NCBI RefSeq assembly: GCF_000826525.2
Contig: NZ_LN651331.1
Span: forward strand, 864,805 to 928,804
DNA from: Mobilicoccus massiliensis
Lineage (GTDB): Bacteria > Actinomycetota > Actinomycetes > Actinomycetales > Dermatophilaceae
Length of the DNA: 64,000 nt
Direction: 5' to 3'
Positions 9,719 to 22,561 of this stretch are shown piece by piece. Numbering within the stretch: position 1 is the stretch's first letter; every line of letters starts with the position of its first letter. The notes beneath the pieces were generated by a model that did not search any database, was not told the origin of the DNA, and worked only from the letters and a program-made list of their open reading frames with translations. Position numbers and translations under genes: made by a program.

Positions 9719-10324
9719 TCAGTCGAAGATCGGATCGACGTCGCGGCTGCGCTTGAGCTCGAAGAATCCCGGGGTGCCGGCGACGAGCACGCAACCGTCC
9801 CACAGTCGCCCGGCCTGCTCGCCCTTGGGCGCCGGCGAGACGACGGGGCCGAAGAACGCGATGCCGCTCACCTCGACGACGGGCGTGCCGACGTCGGTAC
9901 CGACCAGGTCGGTGGCCTCCTTGTGGGCGGCGCGCAGCAGATCGTCGATCTCGTCGGTGTGCGCGTAACGCGCGAGCTCGGCGGGCAATCCTGCAGCCTC
10001 GAGCGACTCCGCGATGACCGCACCCGTCTCGTCTCGCCGGCCGCCGGGGTGGAAGCGGGTGCCGATCTCGTCGTAGAGCCTGCGCACCGCGTCCTGGCCG
10101 TGATCGCGACCGGCGGCGACGAGGACTCGCACCGGACCCCACGCGGACTCCATGAGAGCCCGGTAGTCCTCGGACAGTTCGCGGCCCTCGTTGAGCACCG
10201 ACAGGCTCATCACCGAGAACGTCACCTTCACGTCTCGGACCTTCTCGACCTCGAGCAGCCACCGGGAGGTCATCCAGGCCCAGGGGCAGGTGGGGTCGAA
10301 GAACATGCGCACGGAATCAGTCAT
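9719..10324 (-). CDS. DsbA-family, mycothiol-dependent nitroreductase-like protein
   Basis: A 201-residue thioredoxin-fold protein of the DsbA/FrnE type. The N-terminus FDPTCPWAWMTSRW and the rest match the Rv2466c family, which in Mycobacterium uses mycothiol to reduce nitro compounds. The active-site motif is CPWA rather than CPWC, so only one cysteine is present there and a monothiol mechanism is implied. The cis-proline region is GTPVVEVSG and the ending is FFELKRSRDVDP. The ATG at 10324 is preceded by GAGG. It is divergent from pepN with about 240 bp between them. Confidence 0.85.
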   Translation of the reverse strand: MTDSVRMFFDPTCPWAWMTSRWLLEVEKVRDVKVTFSVMSLSVLNEGRELSEDYRALMESAWGPVRVLVAAGRDHGQDAVRRLYDEIGTRFHPGGRRDETGAVIAESLEAAGLPAELARYAHTDEIDDLLRAAHKEATDLVGTDVGTPVVEVSGIAFFGPVVSPAPKGEQAGRLWDGCVLVAGTPGFFELKRSRDVDPIFD

Positions 10325-10567
10325 GGCCTCATGCTGCCAAGGCCTACCGCGGGATGCAGGACGAGGTCGGCTCGCGGTCGCGCCGCGGGTGGGTCGTGTC
10401 ACGCATGGGAGTCACGGGTGGGACACGGCATCCTCGCACGTCACCGTGGTTGTCGGTGACCCGTGCGAAGATGCGGGGCATCGGTCGCCACCCCCGGCCG
10501 AACGGGTCGGGCCGTGTCATCCAGCGGCGCTCCCCGGCGCACTCGTCGATCCATTCGGAGGATGCCC

Positions 10568-13125
<2,558 letters not shown>

Positions 13126-13129
<4 letters not shown>

Positions 13130-14526
13130 GCACCTCTTCGGAGGGCACGACCGGCGGCGACGCGGCCGATGGCGGCGTACGCGGTGAGGCGACGGCGTCG
13201 GTAACCCGAGCCGCGCCCCCGCCCAAGCGGCTCGTCGCCGCCTGGGCGGCGTGGGACTGGGGGTCGGCGGCGTTCAACGCGGTCATCACGACCTTCGTCT
13301 TCACGGTCTACCTCACGAGCTCGGGGTTCGGAGATCCGGCCTCGACGTCCGCGGCGCTCGGTCTCGGCACCGGCCTGGCCGGGGTCTGCATCGCCCTGCT
13401 CGCGCCGGTGATCGGGCAGAGCGCCGACCGGGCCGGTCGGCCCGTGCGGTGGCTCGGCATCAACACGGCGATCGTCGTCGTGCTCTCGGCCCTGATGTTC
13501 ACCGTGCGTCCCCACCCCGACTTTCTGTGGTGGGGCATCGCGCTGCTGGCGGTCGGTCACGTCTTCTTCGAGTTCGCGAGCGTCAACTACAACGGGATGC
13601 TCCACCGGGTCTCCACCCCGGCGACCATCGGGCGCGTCTCGGGTATCGGCTGGGGCGCCGGGTACCTCGGTGGCATCGCGTTGCTGCTCATCCTCTTCGT
13701 GGGCTTCATCCAGCCCGAGGTGGGGTGGTTCGGAGTCACCCGTGCCGAGGGCCTCAACGTGCGCGTCTCGATGCTCGTGGCCGCGGCCTGGTTCGCCGTG
13801 TTCGCGCTGCCCGTCCTGCTCACCCTGCGTGACCGCCCGGCGGCGGCCCGCGGCCCGGCGCTCGGTGTCGCCGGGTCCTACCGGGCGCTGTTCCGCACTG
13901 TGGCCGGCCTCGCCCGCGAACATCCGCACATGCTGTTCTTCCTCCTCGCATCGGCCGTCTTCCGCGACGGGCTCGCGGGCGTCTTCACCTTCGGCGGGGT
14001 CATTGCCCAGGGCACGTTCTCGTTCACCCCGGGGCAGGTCATCGTGTTCGGCATCGCCGCCAACGTCGTCGCGGGGCTCGCGACGATCCTCTTCGGGGTC
14101 CTCGACGACCGCATCGGTCCCAAGTCGCTCATCATCGGTTCGCTCGTCGCGATGGTCGCCGCCGCGATCGGCATCTTCGCCCTCCACGATCGGGGGGCGG
14201 GCGTGTTCTGGGTGCTGGGCCTCGCCCTCTGCGTCTTCGTCGGCCCCGCGCAGTCGGCGTCGCGCTCCCTGCTCGCCCGACTCATCCCCGCCGGTCGCGA
14301 GGGCGAGATCTTCGGTCTCTACGCGACCACCGGTCGCGCGGTGAGTTTTCTCGCCCCGCTGATGTTCTCGGCGTTCATCGCGCTGGGCTCCCGCGTCGAC
14401 GGTGGGGCGTCACAGCACTGGGGCATCCTCGGCATCAGCGTCGTGCTCCTCGTGGGGCTGGTGCTTCTCCTGCCGGTGCGACCCGCAGCGGCGCGGGCGA
14501 CGCATCTGCCTCCGGCGGCCGTCTGA
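13126..14526 (+). CDS. MFS transporter, UMF1/Atg22-like
   Basis: A 466-residue protein with about 12 hydrophobic helices. The start of the first helix, AAWDWGSAAFNAVI, is the typical W-x-x-x-D-W-G-x-x-A/F opening of the UMF1 family (related to Atg22), whose substrates are mostly unknown. The GTG start overlaps the pepN stop by 4 nt, and release of amino acids from peptides followed by export is a reasonable but unproven link. It converges on malQ with about 70 bp between stops. Confidence 0.82.
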
Positions 14527-14598
14527 CCTCACGATTCCCACCGCGCCCCGCCGCCGGCCGGGCCGGCCTCAGGCCGACCCGGCGTCGTCGCCCGCAGG

Positions 14599-16755
14599 TC
14601 AGCGAGCGTGATCCCCGCGCTGCACCGCGGCAGCCACCCGGCGGGCCCGGGCCGAGGAGACGATGTCCTCCAGGTGCAGCACCTCACGGTCGGGCCCTGC
14701 GAGCGAGAGCCGCCAGTTCGGGTACTCCAGGTGGGTGCCGGGCTGGTTGATCGCCCGCCGGTCGCCGACGAGATCCGGCACCGCGATGCCGACGAGCGCG
14801 GCGGGCGTCCACGAGACGTAGCGGTGGAGCGCCCCGACCGTCTCTGCCACGGCGGCGTCGCCATCGGCCGGGTCGACGCTCTCGTCGAGCAGACCGCGCC
14901 TTCGCAGCGCCGCGAGCATCCGCTCACGGGCGGCCTCGTCGTCGGCCTTCTCCTCCGCCAGCGGCCGGGTGAACAGATCCAGCTCCTCACGGATGCGCAT
15001 GTGCTCGCCGGTGAGGTAACCGGCCGTGGGTGGCAGGTCGTGGGTGGTCACGGAGGCGAGGCACAGCTCGCGGTAGGTCTCCGGCGCGCGCGGGTTGCCG
15101 GATTCGTCGTTCTCGAACCACAGGATCGACGTGCCGAGCACACCCCGATCGCCGAGGTAGTCGCGCACCCACGGCTCGACGGTGCCGAGGTCCTCGCCGA
15201 TGACGACGGCCCCGGCACGCTGTGCCTCGAGCATGAGGATGCCGATCATCGCGTCGTGGTCGTACCTGACGTACGTGCCCTCGAGCGGCGCCTTGCCGGC
15301 AGGCACCCACCACAGCCGGAACAGGCCGATGATGTGGTCGATCCGCAGCCCGCCCGCGTGCCGCATCGCCGAGCGGACCATGTCGCGGAACGGCGCGTAG
15401 GCGAGGTCCTCGAGGGCGTCCGGACGCCAGGGCGGCTGGCTCCAGTCCTGACCGCGCTGGTTGTAGGGGTCCGGCGGGGCGCCGACCGTCATCCCGCGCG
15501 CGAAGGCGCCGCCGAGACTCCACGCGTCGGCGCCGGTGGGGTGGACGCCCACGGCGAGATCCTGGATGACCCCGATCGACATGCCGGCCTCGACGAGCTC
15601 GCGCTGGGCCGTGGCGAGCTGGGTGTCGAGCACCCACTGGAGCCACATCGCGAACGAGATCTCGTCGGCGAGCTCTTCGCGCACCCTGTCCATGCCGGGC
15701 GAGTCCGGGCCGTCGACGCCCGCCGGCCAGCCACCCTCGGCGCCACCGTAGGTGCGCACGAGCGCCGTCCAGGTGGCGAAGTCGACGAGGCCCTGCCCCT
15801 CTCGCTCGCAGTAGGCCTCGAACCCCGCGGCCCGGCGGGGGGTCATCGGCTGTGCGTGGAGGATCCGCAGCGCGGCCTCCTTGAGGGCCCACGAGGCGTC
15901 GCGGTCGATGTGGTCGGTGTCGTTGAGCTCCTGCGCGCGCTTCGCGAGGTCGGCCACGCGGCGGCGATCCTCGGCCGGCAGGTAGGCGACCTCGGGCACG
16001 TCCTCGACCCGGATGTAGATCGGGTTGACGAAGCGGCGGGAGGTCGGCAGGTAGGGCGAGGCCTCCATCGGAGCCGTCGGCTCGGCCGCGTGAACGGGGT
16101 TGATGAGCATGAAGTCCGAGCCCAGCTCGCGGGCCGACCACGCGCCGAGCTCGGCCACGTCACCGAGGTCGCCGACGCCCCACGACCGGTTGGAGCGCAC
16201 CGAGTACACCTGGTTGGTCAGCCCGGATGCGCCGTGGGCGGCCACCGGCGCGGGCAGTTCGAGCCGGGCCGGAACGACGACGACCGACCCGCTGGCGAGG
16301 TCGGAGTCGTGCTCGGCGACGAGCGTGTGCCAGCCGAGTGGCAGATCGCGCGGCAGGACGAACGTCGCCTCGCCGACGAGCGCGCCGTCGACCGTGCGCG
16401 GATCGACCCACTGGTTCGACTGCTCGAGCTCCCGACGCTCACCGGTCTCCTCGAGCTCGAGCCACACCGACACGGGATCACCGTGCGGGACGTGCACGGG
16501 CACGCTCGCTGCGTCGCCCTCCGTGACGACGAGAACGGGAGGAACACGGCGGCGCCACCCGCGCAGGACCGCCCCTTCGAGCGACGTCCGCACGGCCTGG
16601 GGGCCGGCGGCGTCGACGTCGAGCGCGGCGAGGACGGCCTCGATGGTCTCGGCGGAGACCGCGACATGCCTGCCCTGCCAGTCCCAGTAGTCGGTGGCGA
16701 CGCCGTAGGCGCGGGCGAGGTCCGCGAGGCCGGACGGGAGCGGGGAGTCGTTCAC
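14599..16755 (-). CDS. malQ: 4-alpha-glucanotransferase (amylomaltase, GH77)
   Basis: Transfers segments of alpha-1,4-glucans between chains in maltodextrin metabolism. The 718-residue protein has an N-terminal beta-sandwich-like part and a GH77 barrel: PVHAAEPTAPMEASPYLPTSRRF, the nucleophile aspartate in LRIDHIIGLFRLWWVP, the acid/base glutamate in VIGEDLGTV and the third acid in TTHDLPPTAGY. The GTG at 16755 is the first codon of the recognisable protein; the ribosome site is weak (AAGG). It is divergent from mscS and lies two genes from a GH13 glucosidase, which fits a glucan-use neighbourhood. Confidence 0.94.
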   Translation of the reverse strand: MNDSPLPSGLADLARAYGVATDYWDWQGRHVAVSAETIEAVLAALDVDAAGPQAVRTSLEGAVLRGWRRRVPPVLVVTEGDAASVPVHVPHGDPVSVWLELEETGERRELEQSNQWVDPRTVDGALVGEATFVLPRDLPLGWHTLVAEHDSDLASGSVVVVPARLELPAPVAAHGASGLTNQVYSVRSNRSWGVGDLGDVAELGAWSARELGSDFMLINPVHAAEPTAPMEASPYLPTSRRFVNPIYIRVEDVPEVAYLPAEDRRRVADLAKRAQELNDTDHIDRDASWALKEAALRILHAQPMTPRRAAGFEAYCEREGQGLVDFATWTALVRTYGGAEGGWPAGVDGPDSPGMDRVREELADEISFAMWLQWVLDTQLATAQRELVEAGMSIGVIQDLAVGVHPTGADAWSLGGAFARGMTVGAPPDPYNQRGQDWSQPPWRPDALEDLAYAPFRDMVRSAMRHAGGLRIDHIIGLFRLWWVPAGKAPLEGTYVRYDHDAMIGILMLEAQRAGAVVIGEDLGTVEPWVRDYLGDRGVLGTSILWFENDESGNPRAPETYRELCLASVTTHDLPPTAGYLTGEHMRIREELDLFTRPLAEEKADDEAARERMLAALRRRGLLDESVDPADGDAAVAETVGALHRYVSWTPAALVGIAVPDLVGDRRAINQPGTHLEYPNWRLSLAGPDREVLHLEDIVSSARARRVAAAVQRGDHAR

Positions 16756-16906
16756 GTGAGGTGCCTTCGATCGGGGGCGGGCCACGCCGATCCTAGTGGG
16801 GAGGAGGCCGCGAGGCCGCGTCGGGCGCAGCGCCCTTCGGCCACGACTCACGTCGGATGACGGCCATGACCAGGCGTCTTTCAGAGATCTTCGGCAGACT
16901 GGAGTC

Positions 16907-17926
16907 ATGCTCGACCAGTCCCGGCCCGTCCTCAGAGTGCTCGACAAGCTGACGTGGGAGTCGGCGATCGACTGGTTCCTCGGAGTCCCGCTGCAGATCG
17001 CCCTGATCCTCGCGAGCGCGTGGATCATCCGCTGGCTCATCCACCGCGCCATCGACCGGCTCGTCGACTCCCTCGTCGCCCGAAAGAGCGCGGGCGACAC
17101 CACGACGATGGGCTCGGTCGAGGCCGTCCCCACCGCACAGCTTCCGCTGATCAAGCGCTATCGCCGCAAGGCGGGGCGCGCGATCTCGCAGTCCGGGCTC
17201 GTCGCGACCCAGCGTCAGCGGGCGCGCGTCGAGACGCTCGGTTCGGTCATGCGCAGCATCGCCTCGGTCGTCGTGTGGGGAATCGCCGTACTCATGGTCG
17301 GCTCCACCCTGGGCCTCAACATGGCGCCGGTTCTCGCATCGGCGGGGGTGGGCGGTGTGGCGCTCGGCTTCGGCGCGCAGAGCCTCGTCAAGGACTTCCT
17401 CTCGGGCGTGTTCATGATCCTCGAGGACCAGTACGGCGTCGGCGACTTCATCGACACCGGCGACGTCCAGGGCACCGTCGAGGAGGTGACGTTGCGGGTG
17501 ACGCGACTGCGCGACCTCGAGGGCGTCGTCTGGTACGTGCGCAACGGCGAGATCATCCGCATCGCCAACCGCTCGCAGGGGTGGAACACCGCGAGCATCG
17601 ACATCCCCGTCTCGCCCAAGGTGTCGCCGGAGCGGGTCATCGCGATCCTCGGCAAGGTCGCCGAGGACATGTACGCCGACCCCGCGTGGCGCGGCAGGCT
17701 CCTCGCCGAACCCGACGTCGCCGGCGTGGAGTCGATCACCGGCAGTGCGCTCACCATCCGGGTGTTCGCCAAGTGCGCGACGAACAAGCACTGGGCGGTC
17801 CAGCGGGAGTTCCGCGAGCGCGCCGTCACCGCCCTCGAGGCCGCCGGCATCCGGGGGCCCCTGCTGGCGGTGCCGGCTCCGGCCCCCCCGACCGGGCCGC
17901 AGCCCTCCTCGCCGCCGCATCCGTAG
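16907..17926 (+). CDS. mscS: Small-conductance mechanosensitive channel family protein
   Basis: A 339-residue MscS-type channel. One hydrophobic segment lies near residue 25, a second region at 125-165 carries the pore helix ([20 protein letters not shown]), and the beta-domain follows ([35 protein letters not shown]). The family opens on hypo-osmotic shock. ATG 16907 is in frame and matches the start of the family-like sequence, although GGAG is only 2 nt upstream. The last 20 residues are proline-rich. Confidence 0.9.
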   Translation: MLDQSRPVLRVLDKLTWESAIDWFLGVPLQIALILASAWIIRWLIHRAIDRLVDSLVARKSAGDTTTMGSVEAVPTAQLPLIKRYRRKAGRAISQSGLVATQRQRARVETLGSVMRSIASVVVWGIAVLMVGSTLGLNMAPVLASAGVGGVALGFGAQSLVKDFLSGVFMILEDQYGVGDFIDTGDVQGTVEEVTLRVTRLRDLEGVVWYVRNGEIIRIANRSQGWNTASIDIPVSPKVSPERVIAILGKVAEDMYADPAWRGRLLAEPDVAGVESITGSALTIRVFAKCATNKHWAVQREFRERAVTALEAAGIRGPLLAVPAPAPPTGPQPSSPPHP

Positions 17927-18005
17927 AAGCAGGTGGGGCCGGGCTCGCGAAGTCCCGCGAACCGCGACCGTGCCCGGCTCTCGGGCGACCTGCGAGGATG
18001 GCCCC

Positions 18006-18419
18006 GTGAGTGACGACGCCGACGTTCCCGTGACCGCTCAGCAGTCGCCGTACGAGCGCATGGGCGGGCATGAGACCTTCGCCCGGATCGTGCGGGAGTT
18101 CTACCGCGGGGTGGCGGACGATCCCGCCCTGCGGGCCCTGTACCCCGAGGAGGATCTCGGCCCCGCCGAGGAGCGGCTGCGGATGTTCCTCGAACAGTAC
18201 TGGGGTGGCCCCAGCACGTATTCCGAGCAGCGCGGTCACCCGCGGCTGCGCATGCGGCACGTGCCGTTCGCCGTCACCCCGACCCAACGTGATCGGTGGC
18301 TGCACCACATGCTCGCCGCGGTCGACACCGTGGACCTCGATCCGCAGGCCGACGCGGCCCTGCGCGACTACCTCGTGCGAGCCGCGAACATGCTGGTCAA
18401 CGCCCCGGACCCGGCGTGA
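18006..18419 (+). CDS. glbO: Group II truncated haemoglobin (GlbO-like)
   Basis: A 137-residue 2-on-2 globin. The N-terminal [18 protein letters not shown], the proximal-histidine region [11 protein letters not shown] and the tryptophan in DRWLHHML are typical of the TrHbO class found in nearly all actinobacteria. It binds oxygen or NO at haem. The GTG at 18006 gives the normal length. It follows mscS by 79 bp. Confidence 0.93.
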   Translation: MSDDADVPVTAQQSPYERMGGHETFARIVREFYRGVADDPALRALYPEEDLGPAEERLRMFLEQYWGGPSTYSEQRGHPRLRMRHVPFAVTPTQRDRWLHHMLAAVDTVDLDPQADAALRDYLVRAANMLVNAPDPA

Positions 18420-18528
18420 GGCGAGCCGGGCGCAGACGAGTCGGTGAGACGGCCTCCGCCGTCATCACACCGGGTGCGTCCCGGATGCCCGATTCGGTGA
18501 TGCGTGCCGTGGTTGACACACTGGCCGC

Positions 18529-20322
18529 GTGACGACGCATCCCGCTCTCCTCCACTCCCCCGGCTCCGCCGACGACGCATGGTGGCGCAGCGCCGTGATC
18601 TATCAGGTCTATCCGCGGTCGTGGGCCGATTCCGACGGTGACGGCATCGGCGACCTGCCGGGCATCACCGCTCGCCTGCCCTACCTCGTCGACCTCGGCG
18701 TCGACGCCCTGTGGATCTCCCCCTTCTACCGTTCGCCCATGGCCGACGCCGGGTACGACGTCGCCGACTACCGCGACATCGACCCGCTCTTCGGGACGCT
18801 CTCCGACGCCGACGCACTCATCGCCCGGGCCCACGAGCTGGGGCTCAAGGTCATCGTCGACCTCGTGCCCAACCACACCTCCGACCAGCACGCCTGGTTC
18901 CAGGCCGCTCTCGCCGCCAAGCCCGGATCGCCGGAACGGGCGCGTTACCTGTTCCGCGACGGCCGCGGCCCGCGAGGCGACGAGCCGCCGAACGACTGGC
19001 AGTCGGTGTTCTGGGGTTCTGCGTGGACGAAGGCGGAGCCCGCCGTCCTCGTCGACGACGGCAACGGGGCGACCTTCGTCAAGCGCAAGGCGCAGTGGTA
19101 CCTCAACCTCTTCGACTCCGCCCAGCCCGACCTCGACTGGAGCAACCCGGAGGTGCGCGAAGAGTTCGACTCCGTCCTGCGGTTCTGGCTCGACCGCGGC
19201 GTCGACGGGTTTCGGGTCGACGTGGCCCACGGCCTCGTCAAGCAGGAAGGGCTGCCCGACTGGAACGCCCGGGCCGAGATGGCGGGCAGCGACGCCGAGG
19301 GCATGCACACCGGCGCCGCCCCGATGTGGGACCAGGACGGGGTGCACGAGATCTACCGCGCCTGGCGGCGCACCCTCGACGAGTACACGCCCACTCGGGC
19401 CGACGGTTCGCCCGACCCCGCCGGTGAGCGCATCCTCGTCGCGGAGGCCTGGGTCGAGCCGATCGAACGCGCCGCGCTCTACGTCCGCTCCGACGAGATG
19501 CATCAGGCCTTCAACTTCCACTACCTCAACGCGCACTGGCGGGCCGAGGACCTGCGTGCCGCGATCGAGCAGTCGTTCCGCGGCAACGATCTCGTCGGCG
19601 CACCGACGACGTGGGTCCTCTCCAACCACGACGTCGTACGACATGCCTCACGACTGGGGTTGCCCGTCGACCAGCCGCGCCCCCAGGGCATCGGCGCCGA
19701 CGACCCGCAGCCCGACGCCGAACCCGGCCTTCGACGGGCCCGAGCCGCGACGACGCTCATGCTCGCGATGCCCGGCTCGGCGTACCTCTATCAGGGCGAG
19801 GAACTCGGCCTGCCCGAGCACACGGCCCTGCCGGACGACGTGCGTCAGGACCCGGCCTTCCACCGCTCCAACGGCAAGGAGACCGGCCGTGACGGGGCCC
19901 GCATCCCGATGGCATGGGAGGCGGATGCGCCCGCGGCGGGATTCAACACGACCGGTGAGGCGTGGCTGCCGCAGCCGGAGGTCTACGCCGAGCTCGCCGT
20001 CGACCGGCAGCAGGGCGTCGAAGGCTCCACCCTGGAGCTGTACAAGACGCTCCTGCGACTTCGTCGCGATCGTGGGCTCGGCTCGGCCGGTCTCGCACGT
20101 CTCGAGGGGGTCGACGCCGACTCCCCCGACGTCGTGGCCTACGAGCTCGTCGGCGCTCCCGGTAGCGGATCCACGGCCGATGACGCGACCCGAACCGCGG
20201 TCGTGCTCAACCTGGGCCCGGAGCCCGTGGCGCTGCCCGAGGGTGAGGTGCTCGTCGCGAGCGGTCCGCTCGACGACGGCCGTCTTCCCACTGACACGGC
20301 GGCCTGGGTCGCCCTCGCCTGA
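18529..20322 (+). CDS. Alpha-glucosidase, GH13 family
   Basis: A 597-residue cytoplasmic enzyme (no signal peptide) that hydrolyses alpha-glucosidic bonds of short maltodextrins or isomalto-oligosaccharides. The GH13 regions are in order: DLVPNHTSDQH, the nucleophile aspartate in GFRVDVAHG, the acid glutamate in LVAEAWVEP and the aspartate in VLSNHDVVRH. The N-terminus WWRSAVIYQVYPRSWAD is typical of the AglA/oligo-1,6-glucosidase subfamilies. The GTG start at 18529 is the only suitable one. It probably works with MalQ two genes upstream. Exact bond preference is not readable. Confidence 0.92.
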   Translation: MTTHPALLHSPGSADDAWWRSAVIYQVYPRSWADSDGDGIGDLPGITARLPYLVDLGVDALWISPFYRSPMADAGYDVADYRDIDPLFGTLSDADALIARAHELGLKVIVDLVPNHTSDQHAWFQAALAAKPGSPERARYLFRDGRGPRGDEPPNDWQSVFWGSAWTKAEPAVLVDDGNGATFVKRKAQWYLNLFDSAQPDLDWSNPEVREEFDSVLRFWLDRGVDGFRVDVAHGLVKQEGLPDWNARAEMAGSDAEGMHTGAAPMWDQDGVHEIYRAWRRTLDEYTPTRADGSPDPAGERILVAEAWVEPIERAALYVRSDEMHQAFNFHYLNAHWRAEDLRAAIEQSFRGNDLVGAPTTWVLSNHDVVRHASRLGLPVDQPRPQGIGADDPQPDAEPGLRRARAATTLMLAMPGSAYLYQGEELGLPEHTALPDDVRQDPAFHRSNGKETGRDGARIPMAWEADAPAAGFNTTGEAWLPQPEVYAELAVDRQQGVEGSTLELYKTLLRLRRDRGLGSAGLARLEGVDADSPDVVAYELVGAPGSGSTADDATRTAVVLNLGPEPVALPEGEVLVASGPLDDGRLPTDTAAWVALA

Positions 20323-20369
20323 CCCCGCTCGGACAGGCACTTTCACCCGCCCGAGGGTCCGGCAACGCA

Positions 20370-20430
20370 CTCGAACAGGCGGTTCTGTCCCCGGTGCCTC
20401 CGGTACCGCCGACAGAACCGCCTGTTCGAG
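20370..20430. terminator. Strong bidirectional terminator
   Basis: A 20-bp perfect inverted repeat (20370-20389 and 20411-20430; left arm CTCGAACAGGCGGTTCTGTC) is followed on the plus strand by CGTCTTTTTG. It separates the glucosidase from the convergent thioesterase operon. It is the only hairpin in the window with a clear T run. Confidence 0.85.
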
Positions 20431-20470
20431 CGTCTTTTTGCACCCGGGTACGCCGCGCCGGGGCGCGTCG

Positions 20471-21121
20471 TCAGCGGGCGAGGACGTGGCCCGCGGGGGT
20501 GGAGAGGCGGTGCCAGCGGCCGCAGGCGAACACCGCGATCTCCGGCGCCGTGAACCCCAGTGCGTGAACGGCCAGAGCGCTCCCTGCGGGGACCGACGTG
20601 CCGGGAATCGTCCTCCCCCACACCGATTCCCGCACCTGTTCGGTCCGGGCGGCTGCGATCTCGGCGATCCCGTCCTCGGCCGCCCGCTCGACCACCGCAC
20701 CGGGCAGCACTCCGATCGGCTCCCACCCCGCTCGTGGCGGCGCGACGCCCGTCCAGGGGACGACGACGGGGACCGGCGGCAGCGCCAGCCGTTGGGGCAC
20801 GTTCTCTCGGGAGGGCTCGGCCTCCGCCGCCGCGCGCAACCGCGCGAGCCGATCGTGCACGGCGTCGATACCGACGACGACGTCGCACGTCGCCTCCTTC
20901 GCGAGCGCGACGGCTCGGAGACCGAGTACCGTGCCCTCCCCCATCAGGCCGTGCCCGGCGAGGGCGCACACCGTGGCCGCCAGGACCCTGCCCGTGGCCT
21001 GCAGCCTGACCTCAGCCGCGTCCAACCGCCGGGCGCGGGAGAGAAAGGTCGCGAGGTCGGCGACGTCACGAGCATCGACGAGCTCGACGTGATCGCCCGA
21101 TCGGCCACCGGCGTCGGTCAT
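20471..21121 (-). CDS. Conserved hypothetical protein
   Basis: A 216-residue protein with no motif I recognise. It is rich in Ala, Arg and Val, has no membrane segment, and contains PPVPVVVPWTGVAPPRAGWEP in the middle. Its ATG at 21121 overlaps the stop of the preceding thioesterase gene (ATGA), so the two are translationally coupled and probably act together. Third-position GC is high, as for a real gene. Confidence 0.75.
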   Translation of the reverse strand: MTDAGGRSGDHVELVDARDVADLATFLSRARRLDAAEVRLQATGRVLAATVCALAGHGLMGEGTVLGLRAVALAKEATCDVVVGIDAVHDRLARLRAAAEAEPSRENVPQRLALPPVPVVVPWTGVAPPRAGWEPIGVLPGAVVERAAEDGIAEIAAARTEQVRESVWGRTIPGTSVPAGSALAVHALGFTAPEIAVFACGRWHRLSTPAGHVLAR

Positions 21122-21591
21122 CGTCCCTGCTTCCGCCGGCTGTACAGGGCCGGGGGTTCGCCGAGGTGACGCTCGAAGACGGCGCGTTCGGTCTCCGAGA
21201 GCCGACGGCTGTGGCCGGCCTTGGCGTCGAAGCGGACGAGGGTGGTCTCGGCGAGGCAGTAGCTGGTGTCGCCCACCCGAGCCGGATCGCGCACCTCGTA
21301 GGCGATCGTGAAGCTCGAGGCCCCGAGGTGGCTGCACCACACCACCACTGCCACCGGCTCGGCGCGGTAGCTCAGTTGAGCGGTGTAGTCGAGCGTCTGG
21401 CTCGAGACGACGATGCCGCCCTCGAGCAGGCCGCTGTCGCCGAACCACTCGTGCAGGGCGATGACTCGCGCCTCCTCGAGCAGCGTGACGAACTTCGCGT
21501 TGTTGACGTGGCCGTACGCGTCCATGTCGGACCATCGCAGAGGAATCTCGAGCACATACGGCCGGGTCGCGTCGTCGCTGGTGTCGGTCAT
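21118..21591 (-). CDS. Acyl-CoA thioesterase, 4-hydroxybenzoyl-CoA thioesterase-like
   Basis: A single hot-dog domain of 157 residues. The motif RWSDMDAYGHVNNAKFVTLLEEAR contains the catalytic aspartate (D of SDMD) of the FcbC/YbgC class. It is divergent from tesB with 43 bp between start codons, so the two thioesterases share one promoter region. The substrate is probably an acyl-CoA. Confidence 0.88.
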   Translation of the reverse strand: MTDTSDDATRPYVLEIPLRWSDMDAYGHVNNAKFVTLLEEARVIALHEWFGDSGLLEGGIVVSSQTLDYTAQLSYRAEPVAVVVWCSHLGASSFTIAYEVRDPARVGDTSYCLAETTLVRFDAKAGHSRRLSETERAVFERHLGEPPALYSRRKQGR

Positions 21592-21621
21592 GGGTCCGAT
21601 CCTGCCAGCCGCTCTCGCCGC

Positions 21622-21635
21622 TACGATCTCGGGTG
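21622..21635 (+). promoter_or_regulatory. Candidate -10 box for a leaderless tesB transcript
   Basis: TACGAT at 21622-21627 ends 7 nt before the GTG of tesB at 21635, so transcription would start at or next to the start codon. No ribosome site precedes this GTG. The -35 region is not recognisable. Confidence 0.4.
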
Positions 21636-22525
21636 TGAACGTGACGCTGCCGCCCGAGGACTTCGATCCTTTCGACGACTTGCTCGACGTGCTCGACATC
21701 GATCCCGTGGCCGACGACGTCTTCGTGGGTCGCAGCCAGCCCCAGCTCCACGGCCGCGTGTTCGGTGGGCAGGTCGTGGCCCAGAGCATCATCGCCGCCG
21801 GCCGCACCGTCGACACGGTCGACGGCCCGCCGCGCAGGCTGCATTCCCTGCACGGGTACTTCTTGCGACCCGGGGACCCGGCGTCCTCGATCCGGTACGA
21901 GGTCGAGCGGCTGCGAGACGGGTCGTCGTTCTCGGCGCGGCGGGTGCACGCCCTCCAGCAGGACCAGCCGATCCTCTCGATGATCTTCTCGTTCCAGACC
22001 GAGGACGACGGCCTCGAACACGCGACGATGATGCCGGCGGTGCCGGAGCCGGAGACGCTGCGCTCCGACGACGAGGAGCTCCAGGCTCTCGGCCACCCGG
22101 TCGGGCTGTACCTCGCCCGCACCCGACCCATCGACATCCGGCACTGCCAGGGGCACCTCTACGACAAGCCCCGCCGCCAGACGGCCTCGGATCAGAGCGT
22201 GTGGATGCGGGCCAAGGGCCGGCTGCCGGACGATCCGCTCGTGCACTGCGCCGTGCTCGCGTACGCCTCGGACTTCACCCTGCTCGAGGGCGCGCTACGG
22301 CGCCACGGCCTCTTCTGGGGTGACCCACGCATCCGCGTCGCGAGCCTCGACCACTCCATGTGGTTCCACCGGCCGTTCCGCGCCGACGAGTGGCTCCTCT
22401 ACACCCAGGCCTCCCCCTCCGCGCAGGGCGGCCGGGCTCTCGGCCACGGCCACGTGTTCAGGGAGGACGGCGTGCTCGTGGCCACGGCAGCCCAGGAGGG
22501 GATGCTGCGTCTCAAGGAGTCGTGA
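21635..22525 (+). CDS. tesB: Acyl-CoA thioesterase II
   Basis: A 296-residue double hot-dog enzyme that hydrolyses medium- and long-chain acyl-CoA. The family motifs are GRVFGGQVVAQSIIAA and LHSLHGYFLRPGDP in the first repeat, and the catalytic aspartate in LAYASDFTLLEGAL and the DHSMWFHRPFRADEW block in the second. The GTG at 21635 is chosen because it directly follows a -10-like box and gives the usual length. Confidence 0.94.
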   Translation: MNVTLPPEDFDPFDDLLDVLDIDPVADDVFVGRSQPQLHGRVFGGQVVAQSIIAAGRTVDTVDGPPRRLHSLHGYFLRPGDPASSIRYEVERLRDGSSFSARRVHALQQDQPILSMIFSFQTEDDGLEHATMMPAVPEPETLRSDDEELQALGHPVGLYLARTRPIDIRHCQGHLYDKPRRQTASDQSVWMRAKGRLPDDPLVHCAVLAYASDFTLLEGALRRHGLFWGDPRIRVASLDHSMWFHRPFRADEWLLYTQASPSAQGGRALGHGHVFREDGVLVATAAQEGMLRLKES

Positions 22526-22561
22526 GAGCCGACGGTCGCGGCGAGCACGGCCCGCACATGA

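Noticed and set aside
14608..16860. A 750-codon plus-strand frame opposite malQ
   Set aside because: It is an antisense shadow; the GH77 active site is on the minus strand.
20370..20430. 20-bp perfect inverted repeat considered as ends of a small mobile element
   Set aside because: It has only 21 bp between the arms, a T run after it and lies between convergent genes, so it is a terminator.
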